Shown here one piece after another: positions 26,557-35,792 of a stretch of DNA of 64,000 nucleotides (positions are counted from its first letter, which is position 1; every line of letters begins with the position of its first letter). The stretch spans positions 187,501 to 251,500 of the forward strand of contig NZ_PYJN01000001.1 of assembly GCF_003025035.1 (NCBI RefSeq). The letters run 5' to 3'. The notes below the pieces were generated by a model, which was given only the letters and a program-made list of their open reading frames with translations, did not search any database and had not been told where the DNA came from. The position numbers and the translations under genes are program-made. The stretch comes from Rhizobium sp. SEMIA4064. GTDB lineage: Bacteria > Pseudomonadota > Alphaproteobacteria > Rhizobiales > Rhizobiaceae.

Positions 26557-28350
26557 CTACCCAAGGCGAGAAGGCAGCACCGGCGTCTCCAACACCCGCC
26601 CCGTCACTACATCCGCAATCCCGCGATCCGTCTGGTGCGGCCCGATGTTGCAAGCGAGCGTCGCGCCGAAGCAGGCTTTGAAGACGAGGTAAGGCGGCCG
26701 CCATTTGGTGATCTTTTCCATCGCCTTGCGGATGGCACGGAAGGCGAGGGCGGTTTCTTCGAGGGGCATTGCGGTCACCAGCCCGGATAGGGGTAGGGGC
26801 AGCAGCATGTCGACTTGACCATTCGAAACAACGGCCATTCCGCCGCCGGCGGCGATGACGGCGTTGGCGGCAACCGTCATGTCCCTGACATTGCCGCCGA
26901 AAACCGTGAGATTGTGGCTGTCGTGCGAGACCGTTGTGCAGAAGGCACCGCGCCATTCGCCCCAGCCGGTCAGAAAACCGACGCGCGGTCGTCCGTCCGC
27001 CTTGCCGTGACGATGAACGACGGCGATCATCGTGGTCCCCGCAGGCGGCACGACGAATCCGTCCACGACATCGGCCTCTGCCTCGCCCCATTGCGTGAAG
27101 CGCGGCTGGTCGATCGTTGCAAGACGCACCCGATCGCCGGCGGCCGATACACGAAAATCGTCTTCGCTGAGAGGCGCGAGTTTGACCGAATTCTGGAGCG
27201 GCGTGGTATCGAGATGAGCGATCCTGCCGATGATCTTGCCAGCCTCGGCAACGATCCTGCCGTTGGCAATCACCTGCTTCGCCTTGAAAGCGTGAAGGTC
27301 TTCGAAAATGGCGATGTCGGCGCGGCGGCCGGCGGCGATCAGACCGAGATCGTTGCGGCCAAGCCGCATGGCGGCGTTCAACGTCGCGGCCCTCAATGCC
27401 CATTCGGGCTTCAGCCCGTCGCGCACCAGACGCCGGACGACATCGTCCAAGCCGCCGTCAAAATGCAGTTCGTCCGGAAAAACGTCGTCGGTACAGAGGG
27501 TCACCGTCTGCGGCATGAAGCCGAGATTGTTGATGACCTGGACGAATTGCTTGAGCAGGTGGTCGTGCGAGCCGCGCAGCTCGATCGTCATGCCGGCGGA
27601 GAGCTTGGAGAGCAGATCGGCGCCGGAGGTCAGCTCATGGTCTGAGGTGACGCCTGCCGCCATGAAAGCATTGAGATCGGCGCCTTCCAGCCCGCGGGCA
27701 TGGCCGCAGACGAGCTTGCCGGATTGCAGCCCGGCATTGACGATCGCGCTTGTGCGCAGATCGCCGTCTATGACGCCACGCATGGTCATGACCTCGGCAA
27801 CGCCGGCGATTTCGGGCCAGGCCAGCATGCCGGCCATGGCGGAAGCATCGAAATCGGCGCCCGCCAGCTCCAGCCCGGGCGCGGAGGGCACACAGGAAGG
27901 GGCAAGCGGGATCACCCGGAGCGGCAGCGACCGTGTCGCCTCGATCGCCCAGCGCACGCCGCCGAGGCCATGCACATTGCCGAACTCATGCGGGTCCCAG
28001 ACGACACTCGTCACCCCATGCGGCAACACGGCTTCGGCATAGGCCGCCGGCGTCACCATCGAGCTTTCGATATGCATGTGCGTGTCGATCAGGCCGGGAG
28101 AGAGAAAGGCACCGCTGGCGTCGATCGTCCTGATGGCGTCCGTGCGGCCGCCCGGCGCATGCACGCTCGCGATCAGCGCGCCGACGATGCCGATATCGGC
28201 GGCCCGGATTTGGCCGGTCACCATGTCGACGAGCTGGCCGCCTGTTATCAGCAGGTCGAAAGGCGTATCGCCACGAGCGACCTCGACGGCACGAAGCCGC
28301 AGCTCATGTGCATTGAGATCGGCGGGCTCGCTTGGAGAATGTCGGATCAT
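26557..28350 (-). CDS. ade: Adenine deaminase
   Basis: A 597-residue amidohydrolase-superfamily enzyme that converts adenine to hypoxanthine and ammonia in the cytoplasm. It shows FLSPGLIDTHMHIESSMVTP (metal-binding HxH), VVWDPHEFGNVHG, VCGHARGLEGADLNAFMAAG, TSDHELTSG and TLCTDDVFPDELHFDG, all as in bacterial Ade; the C-terminal domain with GFLTGWGEWRG also fits. The start overlaps the stop of the nucleoside hydrolase gene by ATGA. Being last in an operon with a transporter and a nucleoside hydrolase, it is likely the final step of a purine salvage route. Confidence 0.93.
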   Translation of the reverse strand: MIRHSPSEPADLNAHELRLRAVEVARGDTPFDLLITGGQLVDMVTGQIRAADIGIVGALIASVHAPGGRTDAIRTIDASGAFLSPGLIDTHMHIESSMVTPAAYAEAVLPHGVTSVVWDPHEFGNVHGLGGVRWAIEATRSLPLRVIPLAPSCVPSAPGLELAGADFDASAMAGMLAWPEIAGVAEVMTMRGVIDGDLRTSAIVNAGLQSGKLVCGHARGLEGADLNAFMAAGVTSDHELTSGADLLSKLSAGMTIELRGSHDHLLKQFVQVINNLGFMPQTVTLCTDDVFPDELHFDGGLDDVVRRLVRDGLKPEWALRAATLNAAMRLGRNDLGLIAAGRRADIAIFEDLHAFKAKQVIANGRIVAEAGKIIGRIAHLDTTPLQNSVKLAPLSEDDFRVSAAGDRVRLATIDQPRFTQWGEAEADVVDGFVVPPAGTTMIAVVHRHGKADGRPRVGFLTGWGEWRGAFCTTVSHDSHNLTVFGGNVRDMTVAANAVIAAGGGMAVVSNGQVDMLLPLPLSGLVTAMPLEETALAFRAIRKAMEKITKWRPPYLVFKACFGATLACNIGPHQTDRGIADVVTGRVLETPVLPSRLG

Positions 28351-29270
28351 CGGCGTGCCTCGTTGATCAGCGCGCCGAAAATGATGACGCGCGCCATGTC
28401 GGCGTCGATCTCGGCGGCAAAATAAGCATTGAACTCCGCATGTGACGCGCGTGTCTCGACGACGGTGCGCCCGCGGGTGTGCCGCCCCTGCAGCTCGACG
28501 TCGATCCGGGCATGCTGAAGCGTGGCGATGTCGGGAGCGACGAAAATAGCGGCAGCGGTCGGATCATAGATCGCCATGGCGGGACGGCCGCGGCTGATGC
28601 CGATATTGACGTAGCCGCCCAGGAGATCGCCAAGCAACTCGGCGTTCTTGCCGGCGGCCTGGCGCACAAGGTCGACATCGTCAGGCCGCGCCAGCACCTT
28701 GCGGCAGACGTCGAGATCGATCATTCGCAGCGGCAGGTGATGGGCTAGCACGATGGCAAGCGCTTCAGGATCGGCATAGGCATTGAATTCGGCGGAGGCC
28801 GTGTGGTTACCGGAGGTCACGCCGCCGCCCATCCAGGTGAGTTCGTCGATGCGGGCGGCAAGATCGGGCCGGGCGAGCGCCAAGGCAGCGATATTGGTGA
28901 GCGGCCCGAGCGCCAAAATTCGTTTCGGCTCCGTGTCGCGCTCCAGCCAGCCACAGAGGGCGGCGAAGGCATCGCTTACCGGCAATTCATTCGCCGGCGG
29001 CAAGCTTTTGCCCATGGTCGGCATGCCGCTTTGTCCGAGAATGCGTTGCGCTGTTTCCAGCTTGCAAAGCACCGGCAATTTGCGGCCCGTGTGGATCGGA
29101 AATTCCCAGCCGAAAGCTGCGGCGGCACTGGCGGCGTTGTGGCGCACCTGCGCTAGCGGCGCATTGCCGCTCACCAGCGAAACGCCGTCGATCACGAGGC
29201 TCGAATGCGCCACCACCAGAATGGCGGCGATATCGTCGAACCCCATATCGGTATCGATCCAGATCCCCAT
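28347..29270 (-). CDS. Nucleoside hydrolase (inosine-uridine preferring family)
   Basis: About 307 residues. The calcium-binding N terminus is IDTDMGFDDIAAI, a small change from the usual DTDPGxDD. Further family pieces are LVSGNAPLAQVRHNA, RILALGPLTNIAALALARPD, WMGGGVTSGNHTASAEFNAY with ADPEA, and the late IYDPTAAAI. It would cleave the N-glycosidic bond of a ribonucleoside to base plus ribose. ATG 29270 is preferred; TTG 29291 would give seven more residues and overlap the ATPase gene. The base released may be adenine, used by the next gene. Confidence 0.9.
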   Translation of the reverse strand: MGIWIDTDMGFDDIAAILVVAHSSLVIDGVSLVSGNAPLAQVRHNAASAAAAFGWEFPIHTGRKLPVLCKLETAQRILGQSGMPTMGKSLPPANELPVSDAFAALCGWLERDTEPKRILALGPLTNIAALALARPDLAARIDELTWMGGGVTSGNHTASAEFNAYADPEALAIVLAHHLPLRMIDLDVCRKVLARPDDVDLVRQAAGKNAELLGDLLGGYVNIGISRGRPAMAIYDPTAAAIFVAPDIATLQHARIDVELQGRHTRGRTVVETRASHAEFNAYFAAEIDADMARVIIFGALINEARR

Positions 29271-29274
29271 GGCC

Positions 29275-30303
29275 CTATCCGTGTTTTGCAAGCGAAGCTG
29301 CTGCTGCGACCGGCAGGTCGAAGGCGAGCTCGCTGCCCATGGCGTGAACGGCCGCGGCCGCGTCCACTTCGGCTTTGATAGGCCCGAGCGGCGTATCGAG
29401 CAGATATTCGCGGCTGTCGCCGGCGAAAGACGTGCCGCGCACGGTGCCCCTGAAAGGACCTGAGCCCAGGGTTACCGCACGCGGCCGCCAGGCCAGGCCC
29501 GCCGCAGACGATGGCGCGGGGGACGAAAGCGTAACGGCGCCGTTCGCCGTCTTCAGCCTGCCGTTCTCCAGCGCAAAGACATTCTCGAAGCCGACGAAAT
29601 CGGCAACGAAGGCCGAAACCGGCCGGTTATAGATATCCTCCGGCGAGCCGATCTGCTCGATGGCGCCGTTCAGCATGACGACGATGCGGTCGGCGAGCGC
29701 CAGCGCCTCCACCTGATCGTGGGTGACGAAAATCATCGTCACGCCGGTTTCCTTCTGCACCCGTTGCAGCTCGGTGCGCATTTCCAGGCGCAGGCGGGCG
29801 TCGAGATTCGACAGCGGCTCGTCGAGCAGCAGCACCTTCGGCTCCATCACCATCGATCGCGCCAGTGCCACGCGCTGCTGCTGGCCGCCGGACAATTGGC
29901 CGGGCTTGCGGCCGGAGAAGCTGGTAAGACCCACGGATTTCAAACCGGCACCGACACGGGCGTCGAGATCATTGCCGCGCATACCCTTGAGACGTAGGCC
30001 GAAGGCGACGTTTTCATAGACGGTGAGATGCGGAAACAGCGCGTAGGATTGAAAGACCAATCCGACGGCGCGCCTATTGGCGGAGACGCGGGTGATATCG
30101 GCGCCATCGAGCTTGATCTTGCCGGACACGGGCGCGAGCAACCCGGCAATTGCCCGCATCGTCGTCGTCTTGCCGCAGCCGGAGGGGCCGAGCAGGGCCA
30201 CAAGTTCGCCTTTGCCGATCGACAGGGTGAGGTCATTGACCGCGACCGTGTCGCCATAGGCGAGCGTCAGCCTGTCCAGCGTAAGGTAGGAGGGGTCAGA
30301 CAT
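29275..30303 (-). CDS. ABC transporter ATP-binding protein (PotA-like)
   Basis: A 342-residue ATPase with Walker A GPSGCGKTT, Q-loop VFQSYALFPHLTVYENVAFG, signature [15 protein letters not shown], Walker B VLLLDEPLSNLD and switch VTHDQVEAL. The C-terminal region carries a TOBE-type regulatory domain. It belongs to the polyamine/opine/phosphonate/iron type. It overlaps the permease gene upstream by eight bases. It energises the importer encoded with it. Confidence 0.92.
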   Translation of the reverse strand: MSDPSYLTLDRLTLAYGDTVAVNDLTLSIGKGELVALLGPSGCGKTTTMRAIAGLLAPVSGKIKLDGADITRVSANRRAVGLVFQSYALFPHLTVYENVAFGLRLKGMRGNDLDARVGAGLKSVGLTSFSGRKPGQLSGGQQQRVALARSMVMEPKVLLLDEPLSNLDARLRLEMRTELQRVQKETGVTMIFVTHDQVEALALADRIVVMLNGAIEQIGSPEDIYNRPVSAFVADFVGFENVFALENGRLKTANGAVTLSSPAPSSAAGLAWRPRAVTLGSGPFRGTVRGTSFAGDSREYLLDTPLGPIKAEVDAAAAVHAMGSELAFDLPVAAAASLAKHG

Positions 30304-31075
30304 AGCGGGAAAATCCTAGGAAGCGCTCGGCAAGGAAGACGATGCCGATGGAAAGGAAGGCAAGCAGCGCCGACAAGGCCGCGACGGAAGGGTCGTAGGT
30401 CGTTTCCATATAGCCCAGCATGTCGATCGGCAGCGTCTGTATGCCTGGCTTGGCGAGAAACAGCGATACCGGCACCTGATTGAAGCTGGTGACGAAGCCG
30501 AGGATGAAGGCGGCGAGCACGCCGCTGCGAATATTCGGCAGCACCACGCGAAAGAAGGCGCCGAGCCGCGACGAACCGAGGAGCACCGCCGCCTCTTCCA
30601 TATCGGAGCGCAGATTGTTGAGGCTGGCCGAGACCACACGCACGGCATAGGGAAGCACCAGTGCCGTATGCGCGAAGAATAGCGCCAGCGTGATATCGAA
30701 GGAGAAGGGCACGACGAGGTAGCGCAGGATCGCCAGACCTACGATGATCCCCGGCACGATGATCGGCAGGGAGACCATCGTGCGGATCGTCTCGCCGCCC
30801 GGCAGCCTGTATCGCGACAGTGCGTAAGCCGCCGGAATGCCGAGGATCAGCGCGAAAAGCGTGCCGCCGATCGCCAGAAACATCGACATGGCGAAGCTTT
30901 CGCGGAAACTGTCGATGGTGAAGACCTTTGCCACCCAACGCAGCGACAGGCCCTGCGGCGGAAAGGCCAGCGTTTCGCCGCCGGAAAGAGATGCCGCCAC
31001 GATGATGACAAAGGGGCCGATGAGGAAGATCAGCAGCAAGAAGAGGACGAGCGGAGAAAACAGACGCCGCATCAT
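30296..31075 (-). CDS. ABC transporter permease (PotC-like)
   Basis: A 259-residue inner-membrane permease with about six helices. The EAA loop is DMEEAAVLLGSSRLGAFFRV followed by VLPNIRSGVLAAF. It pairs with the permease encoded just upstream (overlap of four bases). The PotC-like placement is after the PotB-like gene. Confidence 0.9.
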   Translation of the reverse strand: MMRRLFSPLVLFLLLIFLIGPFVIIVAASLSGGETLAFPPQGLSLRWVAKVFTIDSFRESFAMSMFLAIGGTLFALILGIPAAYALSRYRLPGGETIRTMVSLPIIVPGIIVGLAILRYLVVPFSFDITLALFFAHTALVLPYAVRVVSASLNNLRSDMEEAAVLLGSSRLGAFFRVVLPNIRSGVLAAFILGFVTSFNQVPVSLFLAKPGIQTLPIDMLGYMETTYDPSVAALSALLAFLSIGIVFLAERFLGFSRYV

Positions 31076-31902
31076 GCCCGGTTCCTCGCGGTGGCGAGCC
31101 GCTTCAGCACCAGATTGGCGCCGAAACTCATGACGATGAGGATGAAGGCGATAACGCTGGCCGAAACATAGTCGTTGGAGACCGAGATGCGCTGATAGAG
31201 CAGCGTCTCCAGCATCAGCACTTTCGAGCCGCCAAGAATAGCCGGCGTGATATAGGCCGTCAGCGAGCCGGTGAAGACCAGCGTGCCGCCAATCACCAAT
31301 CCCTCGCGCGTCAGCGGCAGCACCACTTTCCAGAACACCTGGAACCAGTTGGCGCCAAGGACGCGCGCGGCCGGAATGGCATCCTTCGGCATGTTCTCGA
31401 GCGCGCTGATCAGCGACAGGATCATCAACGGCAGGAAGAGCTGCAGAAGGCCGATGAAGACGGCGGTCTCGCTGAACAGCAGGCGCAGCGGCTCATCGCT
31501 CAAGCCGAGGCCCTGAACGGCCCGGTTGACGATGCCGGTACGCCCGAGAATGACGATCCAGGCATAGGTGCGCGCCACCGGCGAGATCATCAGCGGCAAG
31601 ACGACGAGACCAACCAGACGGCCCTTGCCCTTCGGCGGCAGGTTGACGATAGCGAAGGCGCTGGCATAACCGATGACGGCGGAAACAGCCGTGACCTCGA
31701 CGCCGAGCCGGAGCGTGCGCAGGAAGACCGTCTGGTTCAGCGCCTCCGAAAAGAAGCCGGTATAGGCCGAAAGAGTCCAGCCGCTGGTGGGGATATGAAA
31801 GCCTTCCGAGAGCAGAATCAGCACCGGCGCGAGGAAAACCACTGCGACGAAGACCGCCGCAGGCAGGGCAAGCGCCAGAGCTTCGGCCCTATTCTGGAAC
31901 AT
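31072..31902 (-). CDS. ABC transporter permease (PotB-like)
   Basis: A 276-residue permease. Five to six hydrophobic segments and the EAA loop region MPKDAIPAARVLGANWFQVF with VVLPLTREGLVIGG are visible. First of the two permease genes of the operon, 74 bases after the binding-protein gene, with a strong hairpin in the gap. Substrate specificity rests with the binding protein. Confidence 0.9.
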   Translation of the reverse strand: MFQNRAEALALALPAAVFVAVVFLAPVLILLSEGFHIPTSGWTLSAYTGFFSEALNQTVFLRTLRLGVEVTAVSAVIGYASAFAIVNLPPKGKGRLVGLVVLPLMISPVARTYAWIVILGRTGIVNRAVQGLGLSDEPLRLLFSETAVFIGLLQLFLPLMILSLISALENMPKDAIPAARVLGANWFQVFWKVVLPLTREGLVIGGTLVFTGSLTAYITPAILGGSKVLMLETLLYQRISVSNDYVSASVIAFILIVMSFGANLVLKRLATARNRA

Positions 31903-31934
31903 TAAGGCTAACCTTCATGAAAATGGGGAAGACG

Positions 31935-31962
31935 GATATCCCGATGCTGCATTCGGGATATC
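31935..31962 (-). repeat. Intercistronic 10-bp hairpin after the binding-protein gene
   Basis: GATATCCCGA and TCGGGATATC form a perfect 10-bp stem with an 8-base loop, located between the binding-protein stop and the permease start. No T run follows, so it more likely stabilises or attenuates the mRNA than terminates it. Confidence 0.75.
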
Positions 31963-31976
31963 GTTTCGACATGGCC

Positions 31977-33002
31977 TTATTGGCCAACCCTGTTATTCCA
32001 TTCCTTGACCCAGTCATCGCGCTGGTCGAGAGCGACCGCTGACGGGATCAGCTTCAGGCTTTTTGCCGTGTCTTCACCATAGGTCAGGTTTTTGGCGACA
32101 TCGTCGGGTAGCTTCACGTCCTTGTTCGCCGGGCTGTCGATGAGTTTCGTGGCGAGCGCCGTCTGCACCTCCGTCGAGATCCAGAAATCCATGAACTGCA
32201 AAGCGAGATCCCGGTTCTCCGAGCCCTTGGTGACGACCATGACATTCATGCCGCCGGTCTGGCCTTCCTTCGGCGTTGCCCAGGCGACGGGCACGTCGAG
32301 CTTGGTGAAGCCCGCCCAGGAGAAGCGTCCGATCGGCGCGGCCCAGATTTCTTCCTGCTGCATCAGTTGCACGAGCTGCGAGGATTTTTCGTAGAAGGTG
32401 ACGATATCGCTCTTGTGTTCGCCGATGGCGGCGATTGGGGCAGCGAGGTCGGGCGTATCCTTGCCAAGCGCGAGGCCCAGCATGTAGAGCGCCGGCGGAC
32501 CCTGGTTGGTCGTAACGTTCGGCCATGCGACATGGCCGACATAGTCCGGCTTCAGAAGATCGGCCCAGGAATCGATCTTCATCTTGTCCAAGCGATAGGC
32601 GATCGAGGTGGCATAGAACGTATAGCCGACGCTCATGCCGTCGCCGTTCGGGTCTTTGGCGAGGTCGTAGAGCTTGTTGAAGTTGCTGAGCTTCGAGGTA
32701 TCGATCTTGTCGATCAGGCCGGCACGGGACGCCTGCAGCGCGTCCGCCATGGAGATTACGGCCATGTCGACAACCGGATTGGCCTTGTTTTCCTGCATCT
32801 TCGCCAGGCGCTCGACGCTGTTTCCGGTCTCGACCACCAGCTTGCAGTCGCATTTGGCTTCGAAGGGATCGTAGACGAGCTTCTTGTAGTCGTCCTGGGC
32901 GAAGGCATAGACGGAAATGGTGAGCGTGCGTTCCTGTGCCTGTACGCCGAGCGATGAAAGAGCAAGCAAGGTGGTGGCCGAAGCCAGGAGCAATCGTTTC
33001 AT
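31977..33002 (-). CDS. ABC transporter substrate-binding protein (PotD-like)
   Basis: A 341-residue periplasmic protein. The signal peptide ends near LGVQA (residue 22). RTLTISVYAFAQDDYKKLVY and the KYDPFEAKC-type start (VYDPFEAKCDC) resemble the PotD/AfuA group 1 binding proteins; AYRLDKMKIDSWADLLKPDY is a typical mid segment. Polyamine-binding residues cannot be recognised with certainty. Given the nucleoside hydrolase and adenine deaminase downstream, its ligand may be a purine nucleoside or related compound; this is inference. Its start overlaps the lacI-type gene by four bases. Confidence 0.87.
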   Translation of the reverse strand: MKRLLLASATTLLALSSLGVQAQERTLTISVYAFAQDDYKKLVYDPFEAKCDCKLVVETGNSVERLAKMQENKANPVVDMAVISMADALQASRAGLIDKIDTSKLSNFNKLYDLAKDPNGDGMSVGYTFYATSIAYRLDKMKIDSWADLLKPDYVGHVAWPNVTTNQGPPALYMLGLALGKDTPDLAAPIAAIGEHKSDIVTFYEKSSQLVQLMQQEEIWAAPIGRFSWAGFTKLDVPVAWATPKEGQTGGMNVMVVTKGSENRDLALQFMDFWISTEVQTALATKLIDSPANKDVKLPDDVAKNLTYGEDTAKSLKLIPSAVALDQRDDWVKEWNNRVGQ

Positions 33003-34093
33003 GTCAGGAGCTCTCCCGCTGAAAGGTTTGTGCTTGCCAGCCCGAGCGGACCGGAAGATTGACGGACGACAAGCTGCATTGGCACGCGGGATTTCTCCGC
33101 CGTGACAAGCCGGTTGACGTGCAGCGGCTCGTCCGCGGACGCTTCGCGCGGTCTCCCCTTTTTGATCGGTTCGCCATTTTGGATGGCGCTGACCAGTGCG
33201 GTGATCGCGATCTCGGCAATCGCCGCGATGTCCATGCGTATCGTGGTGAGCGCGGGTGTCACGACCGGCGACCAGATGAGATCGTCGAAGCCGGTGACGC
33301 TGGCGCTGTCCGGAACGGCGATGCCGGCCCGTTGCAGTTCGGTGAGCGCGCGCAAGGCATGCAGGTCGGAAACGGCGGCAAAGGCCGTAAAGCCCTGCTG
33401 CACCTTGTCCGCCAATCCCAGCAGGCAGCCAGGCCCGTCCTGTTCCTCCAGCTTTTCGATCCAGAGGACCTCGGTCTTTATCGTGGCGTCGAGGGCGGAT
33501 TTGAAGCCGCCGATGCGGTCGTTCTGTACGCTGGAGGCGCTGCTTCCGCCGATCAACAGAATCTTGCGGTGCCCGAGATTGCGCAGATGACTGGCGATTT
33601 CACGACCGCCCTGCCAGTGGTCGGCGGAAACCGTGTTGCCCGGCGTCGAGGGCGTATCGATGACGGCCACGGGACAGCCGGCATCGGCAATGCGGGTGCC
33701 GCGCCGCGGCACGATCACCATGCCGTCGACGCCGCGTTCCACCAGCCGGTGGATCGCCTCGGTCTGCGTGCCGACGTCACCGCGCGAATCGGCAATCAGC
33801 ACACCATAGCCGGCGATGGCGGCGGCATGTTCGATTGCCTGGGCGATCTGCGGAAAGAGTGGATTGGAGATATCGGGCAGAACCAGCCCAAGAACGCCGC
33901 TGCGCCCGGTCCTCAGCGCCCGGCCAGCCTGGCTTGGCACATAACCGAGCGTGGCCGCCGTGGCGCGGATGCGCTCCACCAGTTCAGCCGAGACTCGCCC
34001 CTTGCCGGAAAGGGCATTGGACACCGTGGCAACGGAGACGCCGAGCGAGGCGGCGATCCTGCTGAGATTGGGGCCGGGGCGCGCGGTTGCCAT
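32999..34093 (-). CDS. LacI-family transcriptional regulator
   Basis: A 364-residue repressor-type protein. The N-terminal helix-turn-helix is SRIAASLGVSVATVSNALSG followed by GYVPSQAGRALRTGRSG, the LacI hinge. The periplasmic-binding-protein-like ligand domain follows (LGLVLPDISNPLFPQIAQAI; LIGGSSASSVQNDR; VTGFDDLIWSPVVTP). In this family purine or sugar effectors are common, PurR being a LacI member. It is the first gene of the operon with the importer and purine enzymes, 28 bases after a palindromic operator, so autoregulation is likely. Confidence 0.93.
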   Translation of the reverse strand: MATARPGPNLSRIAASLGVSVATVSNALSGKGRVSAELVERIRATAATLGYVPSQAGRALRTGRSGVLGLVLPDISNPLFPQIAQAIEHAAAIAGYGVLIADSRGDVGTQTEAIHRLVERGVDGMVIVPRRGTRIADAGCPVAVIDTPSTPGNTVSADHWQGGREIASHLRNLGHRKILLIGGSSASSVQNDRIGGFKSALDATIKTEVLWIEKLEEQDGPGCLLGLADKVQQGFTAFAAVSDLHALRALTELQRAGIAVPDSASVTGFDDLIWSPVVTPALTTIRMDIAAIAEIAITALVSAIQNGEPIKKGRPREASADEPLHVNRLVTAEKSRVPMQLVVRQSSGPLGLASTNLSAGELLT

Positions 34094-34121
34094 CTGGTCG
34101 GTGCACCATGGGGACGTCGGG

Positions 34122-34139
34122 TGATTAATCGTTTAATCA
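34122..34139. promoter_or_regulatory. LacI-type operator
   Basis: TGATTAATCGTTTAATCA is an 18-bp palindrome with central CG and a single mismatched pair, the usual form of LacI-family operators. It sits 28 bases before the regulator's start codon, upstream of the whole transporter/purine operon. Confidence 0.8.
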
Positions 34140-34290
34140 AACGCCTATAGAAATTGGCGGCTTTTGTCGAATCCAAATTGAGGCGGGTAGGTTGCAATCT
34201 TATTGCCGGCCACGGTGGCGGCACGCTGCGACGGAAGGCGAAAATGAAGGGGAGGACGCGCGATCTCGCTCGCGCGTCCTCGTTTGAAAC

Positions 34291-35679
34291 TCAAGCGGCG
34301 AGCGCGTCGAGGATGCGGACCCAGGAGCGGATGCCCTTGTGATAGGATTTCAGCTCGTATTTCTCGTTCGGCGAATGGATGCGATCGTCGGCGAGGCCGA
34401 AACCGACCAGCAGGGATTCCATGCCAAGCATCTTCTGGAAGTCTCCGACGATCGGGATCGATCCGCCCATGCCGATAACGATAGCCGGCTTCGGCCACTC
34501 GCTGGAAAGAGCGTGCTTTGCTTTGGTCAGTACCGGCGAATCGTAGGACAGTTGGATTGCCGGCGAGGCGCCATGGGCATGGAACTCCACCGAGCAATCG
34601 GCTGGAACCTTCGAGCGGACGTAAGCGCGGAAACTATCGCGGATTGCATCTGGGTTCTGCTGCCCTACGAGGCGGAACGATACCTTCGCCGACGCCTTGG
34701 CGGCGATCACGGTCTTGAAGCCGGCGCCGGTATAGCCGCCCGTGATGCCGTTGACCTCAGCCGTCGGTCGCGCCCAGGTGAGTTCCATCACCGAACGGCC
34801 TTTTTCGCCGGAGGGTATGGAGAGGCCGACTTCGCCGAGGAATTTTTCCGTCGTCATGCCGAGCGTTTCCCAGGAGGCCTTGATGTTGCCCGGCGTCTCT
34901 TCGACGCCGTCATAGAAGCCGTCGAGCGTGACGCGGCCGGTCTCGTCATGCAGGCCGGCGAGAATGTCGGTGAGGATGTGGATCGGGTTGGCGGCCGCGC
35001 CGCCGAACATGCCGGAATGCAGGTCGCGATCGGCGGCATTGATGATGATTTCTTCGCCGACGAGGCCGCGCAGGCCTGCCGAGATCGCCGGCGTATCGCC
35101 ATCCCACATGCCGGTGTCGCAGACCAGCGCATAGTCCGCCTTCAGCTCGGCGGCGTTCTCTTCGAGGAACGGCTTCAGCGACGGGGAGCCGGATTCCTCT
35201 TCGCCTTCGAACAGGATGGTGATGCGGACCGGAAGCGCACCCTTGATTTCCTTGTAAGCGCGGACGGCTTCGACAAAGGTCATCAACTGGCCCTTGTCAT
35301 CAGAGGTGCCGCGGCCAGTCAGGATCTTGCGGCCTTCGCCCATATCCTTGACGGCAGGCGCGAAGGGATCGCTCTCCCAAAGCTCGATCGGATCGACCGG
35401 CTGCACGTCATAGTGACCGTAGAACAGCACATGCGGCGCATCGGCGCTCGCTGCATCATGATGGGCAACGACCATCGGATGACCCGGCGTGTCGCGCACG
35501 GAGGCGGTGAAGCCGAGCGAGGTCAGGTAGGCGACCAGCCATTCCGCCGCCTTGTGGCACTCCGCCTTGAAGGCCGGATCGGTCGAGATGGATTTGATAC
35601 GCAGCAGTTCGAACAGATTGTCGAGACTGGACGGAAGGTTCTGATCCGCACGGTCGAGAACGGGCGATACATCGGTCAT
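34291..35679 (-). CDS. M20-family metallopeptidase (dipeptidase)
   Basis: A 462-residue enzyme. Zinc ligands are visible in VLFYGHYDVQPVDP (His, Asp), GRGTSDDKGQLM (bridging Asp), FEGEEESGSPSL (catalytic Glu and ligand Glu) and ALVCDTGMWDGDTP. The dimerisation domain lies between about residues 200 and 340 (GGYTGAGFKTVIAAKASAKV). It fits the M20 dipeptidase group (carnosinase-like), cytoplasmic, acting on dipeptides or N-acyl amino acids. It appears monocistronic, starting at ATG 35679, with no close neighbour on the minus strand. Confidence 0.9.
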   Translation of the reverse strand: MTDVSPVLDRADQNLPSSLDNLFELLRIKSISTDPAFKAECHKAAEWLVAYLTSLGFTASVRDTPGHPMVVAHHDAASADAPHVLFYGHYDVQPVDPIELWESDPFAPAVKDMGEGRKILTGRGTSDDKGQLMTFVEAVRAYKEIKGALPVRITILFEGEEESGSPSLKPFLEENAAELKADYALVCDTGMWDGDTPAISAGLRGLVGEEIIINAADRDLHSGMFGGAAANPIHILTDILAGLHDETGRVTLDGFYDGVEETPGNIKASWETLGMTTEKFLGEVGLSIPSGEKGRSVMELTWARPTAEVNGITGGYTGAGFKTVIAAKASAKVSFRLVGQQNPDAIRDSFRAYVRSKVPADCSVEFHAHGASPAIQLSYDSPVLTKAKHALSSEWPKPAIVIGMGGSIPIVGDFQKMLGMESLLVGFGLADDRIHSPNEKYELKSYHKGIRSWVRILDALAA

Positions 35680-35792
35680 ATCCGACTCCTTACGTGAAAA
35701 TTGGCCGGACGATAGACCAAAGCCAGTTCGGTTTCGAGGCAGGAAAATCGAAAATTTCCGAATGCACGGTCAGTTGAACGAGACGCGCGGTG

